The notes under the pieces were generated by a model that saw nothing but the letters and a program-made list of their open reading frames with translations, was not told where the DNA came from and ran no database searches. A DNA stretch of 64,000 nt from Piliocolobus tephrosceles (taxonomy: Eukaryota > Chordata > Mammalia > Primates > Cercopithecidae), in NCBI RefSeq assembly GCF_002776525.5, contig NC_045436.1, positions 104,120,353 through 104,184,352 on the forward strand. Reading direction: 5' to 3'. A program made the translations under genes and the position numbers. Shown here piece after piece: positions 33,740 to 46,000 of the stretch; within the stretch, counting starts at the first letter, position 1; the number at the start of each line of letters is the position of its first letter.

Positions 33740-34860
33740 CATTCAAATAATAATTAGCACAACATTCATTCATATTCATTCATTCAACAAGTTGTTATAA
33801 AGAGCATACTATGTGTCAAGCAGTTTTAGGCAACTGGGGATTCAGTAGAAAAGAAACTATAAATGTTCCACCTCTCATGAGGCTTACATTATACTGCAAG
33901 AGACAATAAACATATAAGCAAATAATGTATAATATAATGTCAGACAGTAAGAGTTCTAGAGTTAGTTCTATGACAAAAACTAAATCAGGGCAAGAGGATA
34001 AAAAGTGACTAGGGTTGCTCATTTAGAAAATATTGTCAGGGAAGTTTCCTCCAGGATAAAAAAATGTGCAGATACCTGAATAAGTAAGGGAGAGAGCGAT
34101 GTGAAGATCTGGAAAATGAGCACTTTGGGCAGAATGAATAGCAAATGCAGAAGTCCAGAAATAGGAATGGGCTTTGTGTGTTTGAGAAGTAGCTAGATTT
34201 TATTTTTTTAAATAGATTTGTGTATATTTCAGATCTATAATACATTATGGGATACATATAGATAGTAAAAGGTTACTATAGTGAAGCAAATTAACATATC
34301 CCCTAGAAAGTTATGTGTCTGAATCAGCTTGAAAGTGAAAAATAACAATAGGAAAGGAGATTGAAAAGGCAGCTAGATCATAAAGAGCCTTATTGATGAG
34401 AGATGTGACCTTTGCTCTCTCTATGATGTGGAGGATTCTGCACAGGAAAAAATGACATGATAATGGCCTATTAGTTAAAAAGATTGAACTGCTGTGCATA
34501 TGTAGAGGCTAGCATGGAAAAATCTCTGTAACTTCTGCCCAATTTTGCTGTGAACCTAAAACTTATTTAAAAGATGAAGTCCACTTTAATGTGCATAAAA
34601 TATAAAGTAAAATAAAGACAGAATTAATATCCTAAAAAAGAAAGTGTAGAACAAGAATGCCAGTTTGTGGCTACAGAAATCAAGGCAGAGACAGAAGTTT
34701 GGTGTATGAGTGTGAGCCCAGGGGAGAAACAGGAATGGAATATATATTTTCATATAGATGACTTTTAAAACCATGGGACCAGATGAGAAAGTGTAAATAG
34801 AGAAGAGAAGAGGTCCAAGGACTGAGTTTGGGATGTATTATCATCTGAAAATGAACCCTT
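33740..34860 (+). mobile_element. Ancient long dispersed repeat, family unassigned
   Basis: Successive blocks 'attcattcattcaacaagtt', 'catactatgtgtcaagcag', 'catgaggcttacattata', 'agagccttattgatgagaga', and 'agagaagagaagaggtccaa' follow one old dispersed repeat in plus orientation. It is interrupted at about 34200-34315 by an L1-3'UTR-like piece. A/T substitutions are many. Family not named with confidence. Confidence 0.5.
34196..34315 (-). mobile_element. Possible old L1 3'UTR piece
   Basis: 'aatagatttgtgtatatttc' and 'gaagcaaattaacatatccc' resemble the reverse complement of an L1MB/MC 3'UTR, the same region as 22911-23010. Short and diverged. Confidence 0.45.
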
Positions 34861-35452
34861 TAAGGAAAAAAAATGTGCTTGAGAGTAACAATGGATTAAA
34901 CAAAGAAGAGAGATGGGGAGAGGGAGAGAGCAAAAGAAATTTGAATAGCTGTAAGTCTTTCACTTCAAATTAGTAAGTCTCCTAAAAAACTGGAAGCTGA
35001 CTTTATATATTTTAATCATATTACCACTGACAAAAAAAAAAAAAAAAAACTTTTGGAAACTTTTTGATGGCAACAGCCATAAAGATTCAAATAAATTATA
35101 TGGTAAGAGCTGATGTATAATCAATGTATGATAATTATGCCATTAAACCATTCTTTGCAGTTTCTTCTCTGTATTGTTTTAAAAGTTATCTTTCATACCT
35201 CCAACTACTTATTTATCAAAGTATTGTCAGATATTTATTATACATCATGATCACTGACATGAAAACTTACACAAATTCATTGCCCTTAGAAATAATGCAC
35301 TCTCCAAAATTAACTTATAGTGATTTTGGGGAATGCTTTATTTCTAAATAATCCCCTATATACTTGCATTGGTTCTCAAAATAAAGCAAGATTACATATT
35401 TCCTTGCTGTCAACCTTGACAGGTAAATTTTTTTGTTTTATCCATTTATGTA
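34861..35452. other. Spacer, nothing recognised
   Basis: AT-rich, with an A18-class run at about 35032-35049. Short plus frames at 35124-35520 have no domain. Confidence 0.4.
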
Positions 35453-35821
35453 TGTATTGGTCAGCTCGGGTTACTATCACAAACCATCATGTGCCCAAAA
35501 GGCTTAAACAACAAACATAGATTTCTCATGGTTCTGGAGGCTGGGAAGTCCAAGATCAAGGTATCAGTCAATTCAGTTCCTGGTGAGGGTTCTTTCTTCC
35601 TGGACTGCAAATAACTGCCTTCATGCTGTGTTCTCACATGGCAGAGAGAGAGAATGAGCTTTCTGGTGTCACCTCTTATAAGGACATTAATTCTATCTAA
35701 TCAGAGACCCATACTTATGACCTCATTTAGCCTTAATTACTGTCTTATTTCAAACACAGTCACATTCACTGGAAGTCTTTTCAACACATAAATTTTAGGG
35801 GGACAAAATAAGTCTGCAACA
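35453..35821 (-). mobile_element. MST/MLT1-type MaLR LTR
   Basis: Antisense pattern: 'tgtattggtcagctcgggtt', 'tctcatggttctggaggctg', 'gaagtccaagatcaaggt', 'ttataaggacattaattcta', 'gacctcatttagccttaat'. Near full length. Confidence 0.88.
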
Positions 35822-36289
35822 ATCCCATTGATTGGTATATAAAATTTACAGATATGTACACATGTAGTTTTGGGTATATTGTACAGAAGGACTATAATTT
35901 CTGGAGCTGAGGTGTTAAATTTGCTGATGCAAATACCAACAGAATTTATCATACAATCACAGATGCACTAATCCATGACAGTAATTTTAATGCAATAAAG
36001 AATTGAAAATGTGCCTGCTTGACTCTTTAGAAAATGAAGTTCAGATCAGCTACAACAGGAAATGAAAAGAACATAGATAAATGACTTAATAATTAAGTAA
36101 AAAACTTTTTATTTTACTCGATAATTTTTTTATCATTTCCCCTATGGACTTCTACCTCTCTTTGATGAAAATAGCTAATCTTTTCAACACAACTGTCTTA
36201 AAAAATGTTAAAAGAAATGTTTACTTTATAGCCATATTTTGAGTTTCCTCTGGTTCATCCACTAAACTTTTAATTAACAAAATAGGCAG

Positions 36290-36465
36290 TATATGAAGAA
36301 ACGGAGATCCAGTAGACTTGACCGTACAGTTCCTGAGGGCAAGGGTGATTCTCTTTACCATTGTTACTTTTCCATGTCTAGCATCATGCCTTATATTTCC
36401 ATGCCATTGTTACTTTTCCATGTCTAGCACCATGCCTTATATTTCCATGCCTGGTATATTGCTGG
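36290..36465 (+). mobile_element. L2 3' end with internal 46-bp duplication
   Basis: 'cagttcctgagggcaagggt' and 'catgcctggtatattgctgg' fit the L2 tail ('cttgagggcaggga... tgcctggcacatag'). The centre is a 46-bp tandem duplication: 36358-36403 and 36404-36449, 45 of 46 identical. Confidence 0.6.
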
Positions 36466-36469
36466 TAGG

Positions 36470-36470
36470 A

Positions 36471-36515
<45 letters not shown>
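36470..36515 (+). repeat. (ATCT)n microsatellite
   Basis: About 11 tandem ATCT units immediately after the duplicated L2 tail, followed by a short ATAC/ACAC stretch. Confidence 0.97.
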
Positions 36516-37544
36516 CATATACACACACTAACATACATATTCAGAAATATACATATGTTCTTATTTAGTACATCAATTAAGAAATGAAACAATAAGAGAG
36601 ATACTGATAACTGGTTAATATTGTAACCCACTAATTAAATCATCTCTGAGTGTTCATAAATCAACTACAGTACAACATCACAATTGTAGAAACACATTTT
36701 TTGAAGATTATACCAGTTGACTCTCATTTGAGTCTTTATTATCTTTTTATTTTGTTCTAATATTTGTCCATGGCATATCAAAAGATGAAGAACAGTGTGG
36801 ATTGGGGCCAAAAAAACTTCAGGTGATGGGAGATTATTTGCAAACTCTTGCAGTTTCCCAGTGGTTAAAAGAGTTGAAATGCCTGGCATTCCCCGAAATC
36901 TGATAGCATCACAAGAATTTAAGCACTTATTCTGTGACATTCAACCCTTGCTGACTTTAGTCCATCAATGCCAAAATGTATTGTAATGTTTTATTGAGCC
37001 CAGAATTCTCAAAGAGAACTATAAACTCTTCTCTTCCCAGGTGCTCCATGGAAAATAAGTGATCTAGAGGGAAAAAGCTCTGTCTCAAATAAGTTTGGAA
37101 ATCATAAGCTTGTCTCCTTTGGAGTCTTACAATGCCCACTGGCATATTAAAGACTCTAAGAAATACCAAATTCATTTTTAACTGTGTTTAATTTTGTTAC
37201 CCCCATACTTCGTGTGCTTCAATCTGTTGGCAGCTCAGCACCATTCCCTGCTCTCCGGTGAAACAGGGGCTCAAGCAGAGAAAAATATTTCTGAGAATCC
37301 CTTGTCAGCATGGTTCTAGGTTCTAATCTACTTGTAAGAGATGCTCCCATGAGATGTAAAAGGCAGAAGAGAGATACAGCATCTGTTTTGCTCCTTTATT
37401 ACTGTGTACAGACACAGAAGCATCAAAAGGTCTGAGGCCCGAAGAGTTTTGCTGCAAATCACCCACTTCTTTTTAAAGAGCTCATCAAGTAGTAAAAAGA
37501 AGTAAATAATAATAATTTAAAACATTTACTATTGTGAAAGTTGA
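36516..37544. other. Spacer, nothing recognised
   Basis: No recognised gene. Minus frames at 36665-36940 and 36957-37175 are without domains. Some text near 37130-37300 feels repeat-like, but I cannot place it. Confidence 0.35.
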
Positions 37545-37990
37545 CTACACAAGTGGGGTCTTTCTTGACATGCTCAACTAAATTGGAGTCGAGAGGCCGG
37601 GGGAAAAAGCCCTCAGGGCACACAGCACCTGCTAGAAGAATTTTCCACAAGCCCAGCTGCTGAAACAGGCTGCTGTAACCTTAAGACCAGTTTTACCTAG
37701 AAGCTGCTGAAACGACCTGCCATAACTGTGAGACTAATTGTACCTACCATCACCATTCACCAATCAGAGCTTGCGAGCTCCCAAAAGCTTCTCTGGTGGC
37801 AATGACCTTTCTTTCAAGAAAATAAATAACATTTCTCTTTCTAATAAAATCCCCAAACTTTCCTTTTTCTTGGAAATACCAAAGATCACCTGGTCTATGT
37901 GGTCTATGTGTATGCTCTTAATTGCAATTCTTCCTTCCCAAAATAAAATATCAAATTTAGAGATTTGTCTTAATATTTTATTTTGACTTT
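37545..37990 (+). mobile_element. ERV LTR, family uncertain
   Basis: Plus-strand LTR-like text: 'ggccgggggaaaaagccctc', 'gctgctgaaacaggctgctg', CCAAT in 'caccaatcagagcttgcgag', 'tctaataaaatccccaaac', and AATAAAATA near 37943. CCAAT box and polyadenylation signals in order support an LTR. No internal genes adjoin it. Confidence 0.6.
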
Positions 37991-38004
37991 GACATTATGT
38001 GCCC

Positions 38005-38130
38005 TCATTTTCTGAACATTTTACATGTATTAATTTATTTAACCTTCACAACAAACTTTCGGGGTGGGAGTTATTGTTTAGGTAATGTCTATTGTTATAT
38101 TAGAAATTGAAATTCAGAAATTTATACAAT
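38005..38130 (-). mobile_element. MIR SINE fragment
   Basis: 'attttacatgtattaattta', 'aaccttcacaacaaacttt' and 'gaaattgaaattcagaaatt' follow MIR in reverse. Confidence 0.65.
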
Positions 38131-38350
38131 TTTTATTTTAAAATGAATTTTAAAGTTATTTAAAAAATAGTAAATCTACCACATATTACCACAAATTACA
38201 TATTTTTATTAAAAACATTTCCAAAACAAAATAAATGTAGGAAAAAGAGTTTTATCATTTTAGATTCTTACAAATCTCAATAGTGAATGGCAGTATTCAC
38301 TATTGATAAAAGTGAGCTGTATCCAGTCTTCTGCATTCAATGTGTCTGTA

Positions 38351-38750
38351 NNNNNNNNNNNNNNNNNNNNNNNNNNNNNNNNNNNNNNNNNNNNNNNNNN
38401 NNNNNNNNNNNNNNNNNNNNNNNNNNNNNNNNNNNNNNNNNNNNNNNNNNNNNNNNNNNNNNNNNNNNNNNNNNNNNNNNNNNNNNNNNNNNNNNNNNNN
38501 NNNNNNNNNNNNNNNNNNNNNNNNNNNNNNNNNNNNNNNNNNNNNNNNNNNNNNNNNNNNNNNNNNNNNNNNNNNNNNNNNNNNNNNNNNNNNNNNNNNN
38601 NNNNNNNNNNNNNNNNNNNNNNNNNNNNNNNNNNNNNNNNNNNNNNNNNNNNNNNNNNNNNNNNNNNNNNNNNNNNNNNNNNNNNNNNNNNNNNNNNNNN
38701 NNNNNNNNNNNNNNNNNNNNNNNNNNNNNNNNNNNNNNNNNNNNNNNNNN
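38351..38750. other. Assembly gap (400 N)
   Basis: Exactly 400 N, ending at the poly(T) of an Alu. Open frames crossing it are artefacts. Confidence 0.99.
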
Positions 38751-38782
<32 letters not shown>

Positions 38783-39055
38783 AGACAGAGTTTGGCTCTG
38801 TCAGCCAGGCTGGAGTACAGTGGTGCGATCTCACTGTAACCTCCACTTCCCAGGTTCAAGTGACTCTCATGTTTCAGTCTATGAGTAGCTGGGATTACAG
38901 GCATGGCCACCACAATGGGCTAATTTTTATATTTTAGTAGAGACGGGGTTTCACCATGTTGGCCAGGCTGGTCTGGAACTGCTGACCTCAAGCAATCTGC
39001 CCAACGTGGCCTCCCAAACTGCTGGGATTACAGGAGTGAGCCAGCACACCCGGCC
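38751..39055 (-). mobile_element. AluS, minus strand
   Basis: Antisense full-length Alu: poly(T), 'tgagacagagtttggctctg', 'agagacggggtttcaccatg', 'ctgctgggattacagg', ending 'cacacccggcc'. S-type features. Its left flank is lost in the gap, so no target duplication can be read. Confidence 0.93.
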
Positions 39056-39370
39056 CGTTTTGTTACAATGTTGATGAGAAAAAATAATTGATTCCTGGAC
39101 AAGGCCATTGTCTGTGTGTAGTCTGCATGTTCTCCCCATATCTGCATGGGTTTTTTTTGAGTACTGTAGTTTCCTACCACATCCCAAAGATGTGCACATT
39201 AGGTGAACTGGGGTATCTACATGGTTCCAGTATGCATGAGTATGTGTGCGTGTGTGGTGATAAAGAGGTATCCTGTCCAGGGTTGGGTCCCACCTTGCTC
39301 CCTAAGCTTTCGAGATGGGGTCTGGGCCATCCTACACTCTTAACTGGAATAAGGCGTTTGGAAGATGAAT
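39056..39370 (+). mobile_element. Ancient dispersed repeat, unassigned
   Basis: The series 'gacaaggccattgtctgtgt', 'tctgcatgttctccccatat', 'tttcctaccacatcccaaag', 'gtatcctgtccagggttggg' is a well-known very old vertebrate dispersed motif set. I recognise the pattern but not the family name. Confidence 0.5.
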
Positions 39371-39869
39371 CAATATAAATTATAGTAAAATTAAAATTAA
39401 CAAAGTAGATAATCCTATAGATGCACAACAATAAAATATGTGGCACAAAAGGCTCAGAGAGGCAACCATACTGATCATGGTTTGGTTTTGAACTGTGTGG
39501 TAGGAGAAGGTGCTCCTGACCATTTTCACTTTGCAAATATCCCTTGATTTAGCCGATCACCACTGCAACCACTGTCCCTCACTGATTCACCAAAAATGGG
39601 TAAATAATTATCTTACTTTTTACTCATCTTTCTTAAATTTATGTATCACTCACATTTATTTCAATGTTTAACAGTAGAAGTGTTTGGGGTCTTAATTTAG
39701 AAATTTGATGCTGTTTTTGTGACCAGAAATGTGCTGCAGGGACTTAACTATTGTTTTTATTAATTAGCCAGTGGAAAAAATTATTTTTATTACACATCAT
39801 TTTGCTTAAAGTCACAGTGTCCAAGAACTTATCAATGATGTTAAGTGAAGACTTGCTATACTTTTCCTA
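39371..39869. other. Unassigned AT-rich sequence
   Basis: The part at 39770-39860 ('tgcttaaagtcacagtgtcc', 'atgttaagtgaagacttgct') looks like an old repeat. The rest is unrecognised. The minus frame at 39174-39536 has no domain. Confidence 0.35.
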
Positions 39870-40846
39870 AATATTCTCAGCAAAACTCAACAAGTAGTAG
39901 CTTCCTAAAGGTTAGTTGCAATGTAGAATCTGAAACTGTATCAGTGAATTTTTTAAGATGGATACATTAAATTTCCTTGGTTTGTCTTGAAGTTTGAATG
40001 GATATTTTTTATACATGCATTATTTTGTAAACATTATGCATTGGACATTTATAAAGTGTTATTTCAATGAGTTATACACACCTTTCAAATGCTGACAAAT
40101 TGCATTCTACAAAAAAAAAAAATCTCATTTGTTACTATCACTACGAAGCTCTTCAGAAATATCTCTAACTATTGGGAAGCCTCAACTTCACAGTGACAGG
40201 TAAAACTTTTTCAAATATCTAATTTTCACCTGAAAGGTCAAATTTTAACCATTAGCCACAATACTGTCAGTTTTTTTTTTCTTGAAATGGCAGACCCACT
40301 TTATTTCTGAGAACAGGTCTCCCAAATACCTAATCTGAATGACCATAGGTTTCCTGTCTCTCAAGTAAAAATATCATTCCATTTTTAAAAGCTGGGGAGC
40401 CTAGGTCAAATCATCTCAAAATAAGTGCATTTTCTTAAGAAAAACATCATATTTTAGTATGCAGCAGAGTGCTTTATGCTGACACTGTCATTTTGTCACA
40501 ATTAACATTGAAAAGATGTGTTCTCAAGGGTTGAGATTTAATAAAATAAATCACATTTGCCACTTCATCAAGAACATTTGTAAGGGAAAATGTACTTTTT
40601 TTCTGCAAGTGTGTGATGATGAAGAATCTCAGGACTGCTTCCACTGCTTTGTTCCAGTGACTTGATTCATGCAAAGATATTAGCGGTTTCACCCACCATG
40701 TATCTTCAGCACAATCGCCAATATAGTGTAAAAAGTAAATAACATCTTAGTATTAATTATTATGAAAATAGTTTTGACCTCAGGGACTGCAAAAACAAGT
40801 CTTGAGGACACCAAAGGATCTGGGGACCACACTTTGAGGACCACTG
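39870..40846 (-). pseudogene. hAT (Charlie/ZBED-type) transposase relic
   Basis: On the minus strand the element starts with the hAT-type end CAGTGGTCCTCAAA (reverse of 40833-40846). It runs through coding-like sequence for the middle and C-terminal parts of a hAT transposase. One frame (40692-40474) keeps the V-L-D-E-V-A-N-V-I-Y-F-I-K-S motif, followed by blocks resembling L-L-H-T-K and F-L-L-E-R-Q in shifting frames. These are hallmarks of the Charlie transposases related to domesticated ZBED/FAM200 genes. Multiple stops and frameshifts make it dead. The left end (39.8-39.9 kb) is not cleanly defined and the opposite terminal repeat was not found. Confidence 0.8.
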
Positions 40847-41017
40847 GTCTAGTCCTTCCTGTATGTTACTACTAGATTCTTTCTAAACTGTTTCTTTCCT
40901 CCTGGATGATTGTTCTCCATCTCCTATAGCACAGAACTCAGGCTTCTCAGCCAACTTTTAAAGGATATATCATACTCTAGCATCAGTAAATCTTTCCAAC
41001 ATGGTCTTTCAGAATCA

Positions 41018-41557
41018 CTCTCCAGCAGGGGTCCCCAAGGCCCTGCCATGGACTGGTACTGGTCGGTGACCTGTTAGGAACTGGGCCACACAGCAGGAGG
41101 AGAACAGTGAGCAAGCGAGCAAAGCTTTCTCTGTATTTACAGCCACACCTCATCTCTCTCATTACCACATGAGCTCTGCCTTCTGTCAGATCAGCAGTGG
41201 CATTAGATTTTCATAAGAGCACAAACTTTATTGTGAACTGTGCAAGCAAAGGATCTAGGTTTTGCTCTCATTATGAGAATCTAATGCCTGATGATCTGTC
41301 ACTGTCCCTCATTACCCCCAGATGGGACCATCTAGTTGCAGGAAAACAAGCTCAGGGCTCACACTGATCCTACATTATGGTGAGTTGTATAATTATTTCC
41401 TTATATATTCCAATGTAATAATAATAGAAATAAAGTGCACAATAAATGTAATGTGCTTGAATCATCCTGAAACCATCCCCCTACCACATCCGTGGAAAAT
41501 TGTCTTCCACAAAACCAGTCCCTGGTGCCAAAAAGGTTGAGGACCGCTGCTCTACAG
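41018..41557 (+). mobile_element. Full-length MER1 (hAT-Charlie) element with TSD
   Basis: The element spans 41026-41549. It starts CAGGGGTCCCCAA and ends GGTTGAGGACCGCTG, inverted termini of MER1, with 'cctgttaggaactgggccac' and 'aaaaccagtccctggtgcca' in place. The 8-bp flanks CTCTCCAG (41018-41025) and CTCTACAG (41550-41557) match at seven of eight, the hAT duplication size. At about 524 bp it fits MER1A rather than the shorter MER1B. Non-autonomous, mobilised by Charlie transposase. Confidence 0.95.
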
Positions 41558-41639
41558 TTACCAAATACTACTCTATAAGCCAGTCAGAGCTATTCCCTAA
41601 ATTTCTACCTTTCTCTAGCTCTAATATAGCACACATTAT

Positions 41640-41965
41640 TTGCTTGTATGAAACACTCTAACTCTTCCCCACTGGTAGAAAATCACAGCCAGCTGAGGTC
41701 CACCTTTTTCAACAATGCCCTCTCTGATTGCCCCTATCTGCAGTGATTTCTCCATCCTATATGTTCAGCATTCATTGTCTAAATAGTCTCCTTAGAACTT
41801 CCTGCACTGCCTTTGTTGAATATATTGCTTGTACTTGTACTATTTTTTTTTAACAAATTAGTCACACTTTTATGGACTGGTGCCTTATCTCTCCAGTTCC
41901 CTAAAGGCTGAGACCATGTGTTACAAATCTTTGTACACAACACAATGGGAGATACGTAAACTTAA
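41640..41965 (+). mobile_element. L2 LINE 3' region
   Basis: 'cagccagctgaggtccacct', 'caacaatgccctctctgatt', 'tagaacttcctgcactgcct', and 'cctaaaggctgagaccatgt' follow L2 order in plus sense. Confidence 0.7.
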
Positions 41966-43092
41966 AAATAGTTTTTGATTGGAAAGTTGAAGTTGTTCTA
42001 ACTAGTCAGGCTGATAAAGGCCAGCCCCAACAATATTCCACAAATAATTTGCTAACTAATTATAAATATCTTTCATAAATATCTTTCATGGAATATCAAA
42101 TGGAAATTAAAAAATGGGTCATAAATTTCAGCCACAATTATTTATACTTCTTTAATATAGTCCTTAGGACTACACTATTTGAGACAAACATTTCTTAAGA
42201 CTATAAGCTTGACAAAGTACATACACTTGTTGATGAACTATTTGATGGTCGTTCCTCTTGGGGATCATTTCTGTGGTCCTAGTGCAATAAATACTGGCTC
42301 TGGGTTGTGTGCTCTTAACTAGAGATCTTTTTACTAACCAGATGTCTAAAGACTATGCTGCCTCTGGGCATATTCTGACAGCTTTGACTTTCTCTGATGG
42401 TTTATCATAGAGGAAATAAACAAAATGATGCTACAGCCATTGTAAGTACAGTAAGTAAAATGTTTTGTCTCTCTCTAGGCAACAGGATTGCAGCTTATCA
42501 GTAAATACATTACTATCAAGAGGGCTTGAATTTCATGATACCTTGAGGTTCTCATTAAGGCTATCATATTGCACAATGGAAATGTATTTTTAGATATCAA
42601 AAAATGCTTTTATTAACTTAGTCTTCTTAAATGAGCAATTATGGGAGGTAAACATTCTTCACACTGATTTTCGTTTTCTAGAAGCTAGCATTAGGAAAAT
42701 CAATATAACAATAGTTTATAATCTTCATCTAAAAAACTCCCAAAGAATTCAGTGAATGTGCAGGATCTAGTGTATGGAAGTATAAAAGGGGAGTCAGGGA
42801 GGGGAGGGGATATGTACTGAGACAAATTTGGAGATGAAAATTTTACATTTATCTAAATGTAATCTAATTTTTTTGAAAACATATATACACATGCCCATAA
42901 CCTCTTTTGTATGGTTACTATGAAATTGGCAGGGGCTAGAGGTGGATAGCACCACGCTACCTGTGCTTTCAGTCTCATGTGTAAGAAGCATCTTACATGG
43001 AATTGAGTTTGGCCAATTTCTTAAAGTCAATATCAATTCTTGAGGATAGATTTTTTCAATTAAATAAAAATATCCCATTTAGTATGAGATTA
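41966..43092. other. Spacer, nothing recognised
   Basis: AT-rich DNA. A 94-codon minus frame (42794-43078) has no domain. Confidence 0.4.
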
Positions 43093-46000
43093 AGATCCAA
43101 AAAATGACAAAAGGGTCAATGAAACAATAAGTTGGTTCTTTGAAAAGATAAACAAAATTGACATATCACTAGCTAATCTGAACAAGAAAAAGTGAAGATT
43201 CAAATAAGCACACTCAGAAATTATAAAGGTGACATTACCACTGATATCACAGAAAAACAAAAGATCATCAGAGATTACTATAAACATCTCTATGTACACA
43301 AACTAGAAAATCTAGAGGAAATGGATAAGTTCCTAGAAACCTATAACCTCCAAAGATTGCACCAGGAAGAAATAGAAACCCTGAACAGACCAGTAACAAG
43401 TAATAAAATTGAATCAGTAATTAAAAATCTTCCAACGAAATAAAAGCCCAGACAAGACAGATTCTTAGCCAAATTTTACTAGACATACAAAGAAGGCTAA
43501 TATTTCTTCCTAACACATCCAATGAAACTGATATCACCCTGATACCAAAATCAGGTAAAGACAGAGCAAAAAAGGAAAACTACAGGCCAATATCCATCAT
43601 AAACATAGAGCAAAAATCCTCAGCAAAGGGCCAGGTGCAGTGGCTCACACCTGTAATCCCAGCACTTTGGGAGGCCGAGGCGGGCAGATCACGAGGTCAG
43701 GAGATCGAGATCATCCTGGCCAACATGTGAAACCCCGTCTCTACTAAAAATACAAAAAAAGTAGCTGGGCGTGATGGTGGGCACATGTAGTCCCAGCTAC
43801 TGGGGAGGCTGAGGCAGGAGAATGGCATGAACCTGGGAGGTGGAGCTTGCACTGAGCCGAGATCACACCACTGCACTCTAGCCTGGGCAACAAAGCAAGA
43901 CTCTGTCAAAACAAAAACAAACAAAAAAAAATCCTCAGCAAAATAGTAGCAATCCAAATCCAGCAGCACATCAAAGAGATTAATTCACCATGATCAACTG
44001 GGTTTTATTCCAGGAATGCAATGATTGTTCAACGTTCACAAATCAGTAAATGTGTTCACCACATAAACAGAATTAAAAACACAAATCTTATGACCTTCTC
44101 AATAGATACAGAGAAAGTATTCAATAAAATCAAACATCCCTTCATGATTTAAAAAAATAAAAATAAAAACTTTAACAAGCAAGGCATTGAAAGAACATGC
44201 TTAAAATAATAATAGCCATCTATGACAAACCCATAGCCAGCATTATACTGAGTGGGGAAAAACTGAAAGCATTATTCCTAAGAATTGGAATAAAGCAAGA
44301 AAATCTTGTTCCAATTCAACATAGCACTGGAAGTCCCAGTCAGAGCAATCAGGCAAGAGAAAGAAATAAAAGCCATCCAAATAGGAAAAGAACAAATCAA
44401 ATTATCTTTGTTTGTGATGACATACTTTCATACATAGGAAACTATAAAGACTCCTGCAAAAGACTTCCAGGCTTAGTAAACAACTTCAGGAAACTTTCAG
44501 GACACAAAATCAATATCCAAAAATCAGTAGCATTTCTATACACCACAAACACTCAAGCTAAGAACCAAATCAAGAACTCACTTCCATTTACAATAGCCAC
44601 CAATAAAATAAAATACCTAGGATTATATTTAACCAAGGAGGTGAAAGATATCACAAAAAGAGCTACAAGACACTGATAAAAGAAATCACAGATGACATAA
44701 ACAAATGGAAAAATATCCCATTCTCATGGAATGGAAGAATCAATGTTGTTAAGACGATCATACTTCCCAGAGCAATTTACAGATTTAACACAATTCTATC
44801 AAATTATCAGTGTTATTTTTCACAGAATTAGAAAAAAAAATCCTAAAATTCATATGTAACCAAAAAAGAGCCCAAATTGCCAGAGCAATCCTAATCAAAA
44901 AGAAAAAAGCTGGACGTATCATATTACCTGACTTCAATTTATACTACAAGGCTAGAGTAACTAAAACAGCATGGGACTGGTACAAAAGTAGATACATAGA
45001 ACAATGGAACAGAATAAAGAACCCAGAAATAAAGCCACATATGTATAACCAGCTGAACTTTGTCAAAATTGATAAGAATAGATAATGAGGAAAGGACACT
45101 CTATTCAACAAAGGGTGTTGGAAAAATTGGTTAGTCATAGGCAGAAGAATGAATCTAGACCCTTATCTCTCACTATATACAAAAATAAACTCAAGATGGA
45201 TTAAAAACTTAAATATAAGACCTGAAACTATAGAAATCCTAGAAGAAAGTCTAGACAAACTCTTCTAAACATTGGCCTAGGCAAAGACTTTATGATGAAG
45301 ACCCCAAAAGCAAATGCCACAAAAACAAAAATAGACAAATGGAACTTAATTAAACTAAAAAGCTTCTGTACAGCAAAAGAAATAGTCAATAGAGTAAACA
45401 GACAATCTACAGAATGAGAGAAAATAATTGCAAATCACGCCTCTGACAAAGGACCAATATCCAGAATCTACAAGAAACTCAACTAATTCAACAAAAACAA
45501 ACAAACTAATTAAAAAGTGGACAAAAGACATGAACAGACATTCCTCGAAAGAAGATATACAAGTGGCTACATATGAAAAAATATTCAATGCCACTAATCA
45601 TCATGAAAATTATGCAAATTAAGCCACAATGAGATATCATCTTACACCAATCAGAATGGCTATTACTAAACAAAAAACAATAGATATTAGCATGGATGTG
45701 GAGAAAAGGGAATGCTTATACACTGTTGATGGCAATGTAAATTATCACAATCTTTATGAAAAACATTCAGATTTCTCAAATAACTAAAAATAGAACTCCC
45801 ATTTGACCCAGTAATCCACTGCTGAGCATTTGCCCAAAAGAAAAGATATCATTACATACAAAAGACACCTTTACTTGTATGTTTATTCCAATACTATTTA
45901 CAACCACAAAATTATTGAAATCAACCTAAGCATCCAACAATGGTGGATTGGATAAAGAAAATGTGGTATATATACATTACAGAATAATATACAGCCATAA

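Noticed and set aside
38260..38937. Long open frames of 147-217 codons across 38.3-38.9 kb on both strands
   Set aside because: They consist almost entirely of N and poly(T)/poly(A). Assembly artefact.
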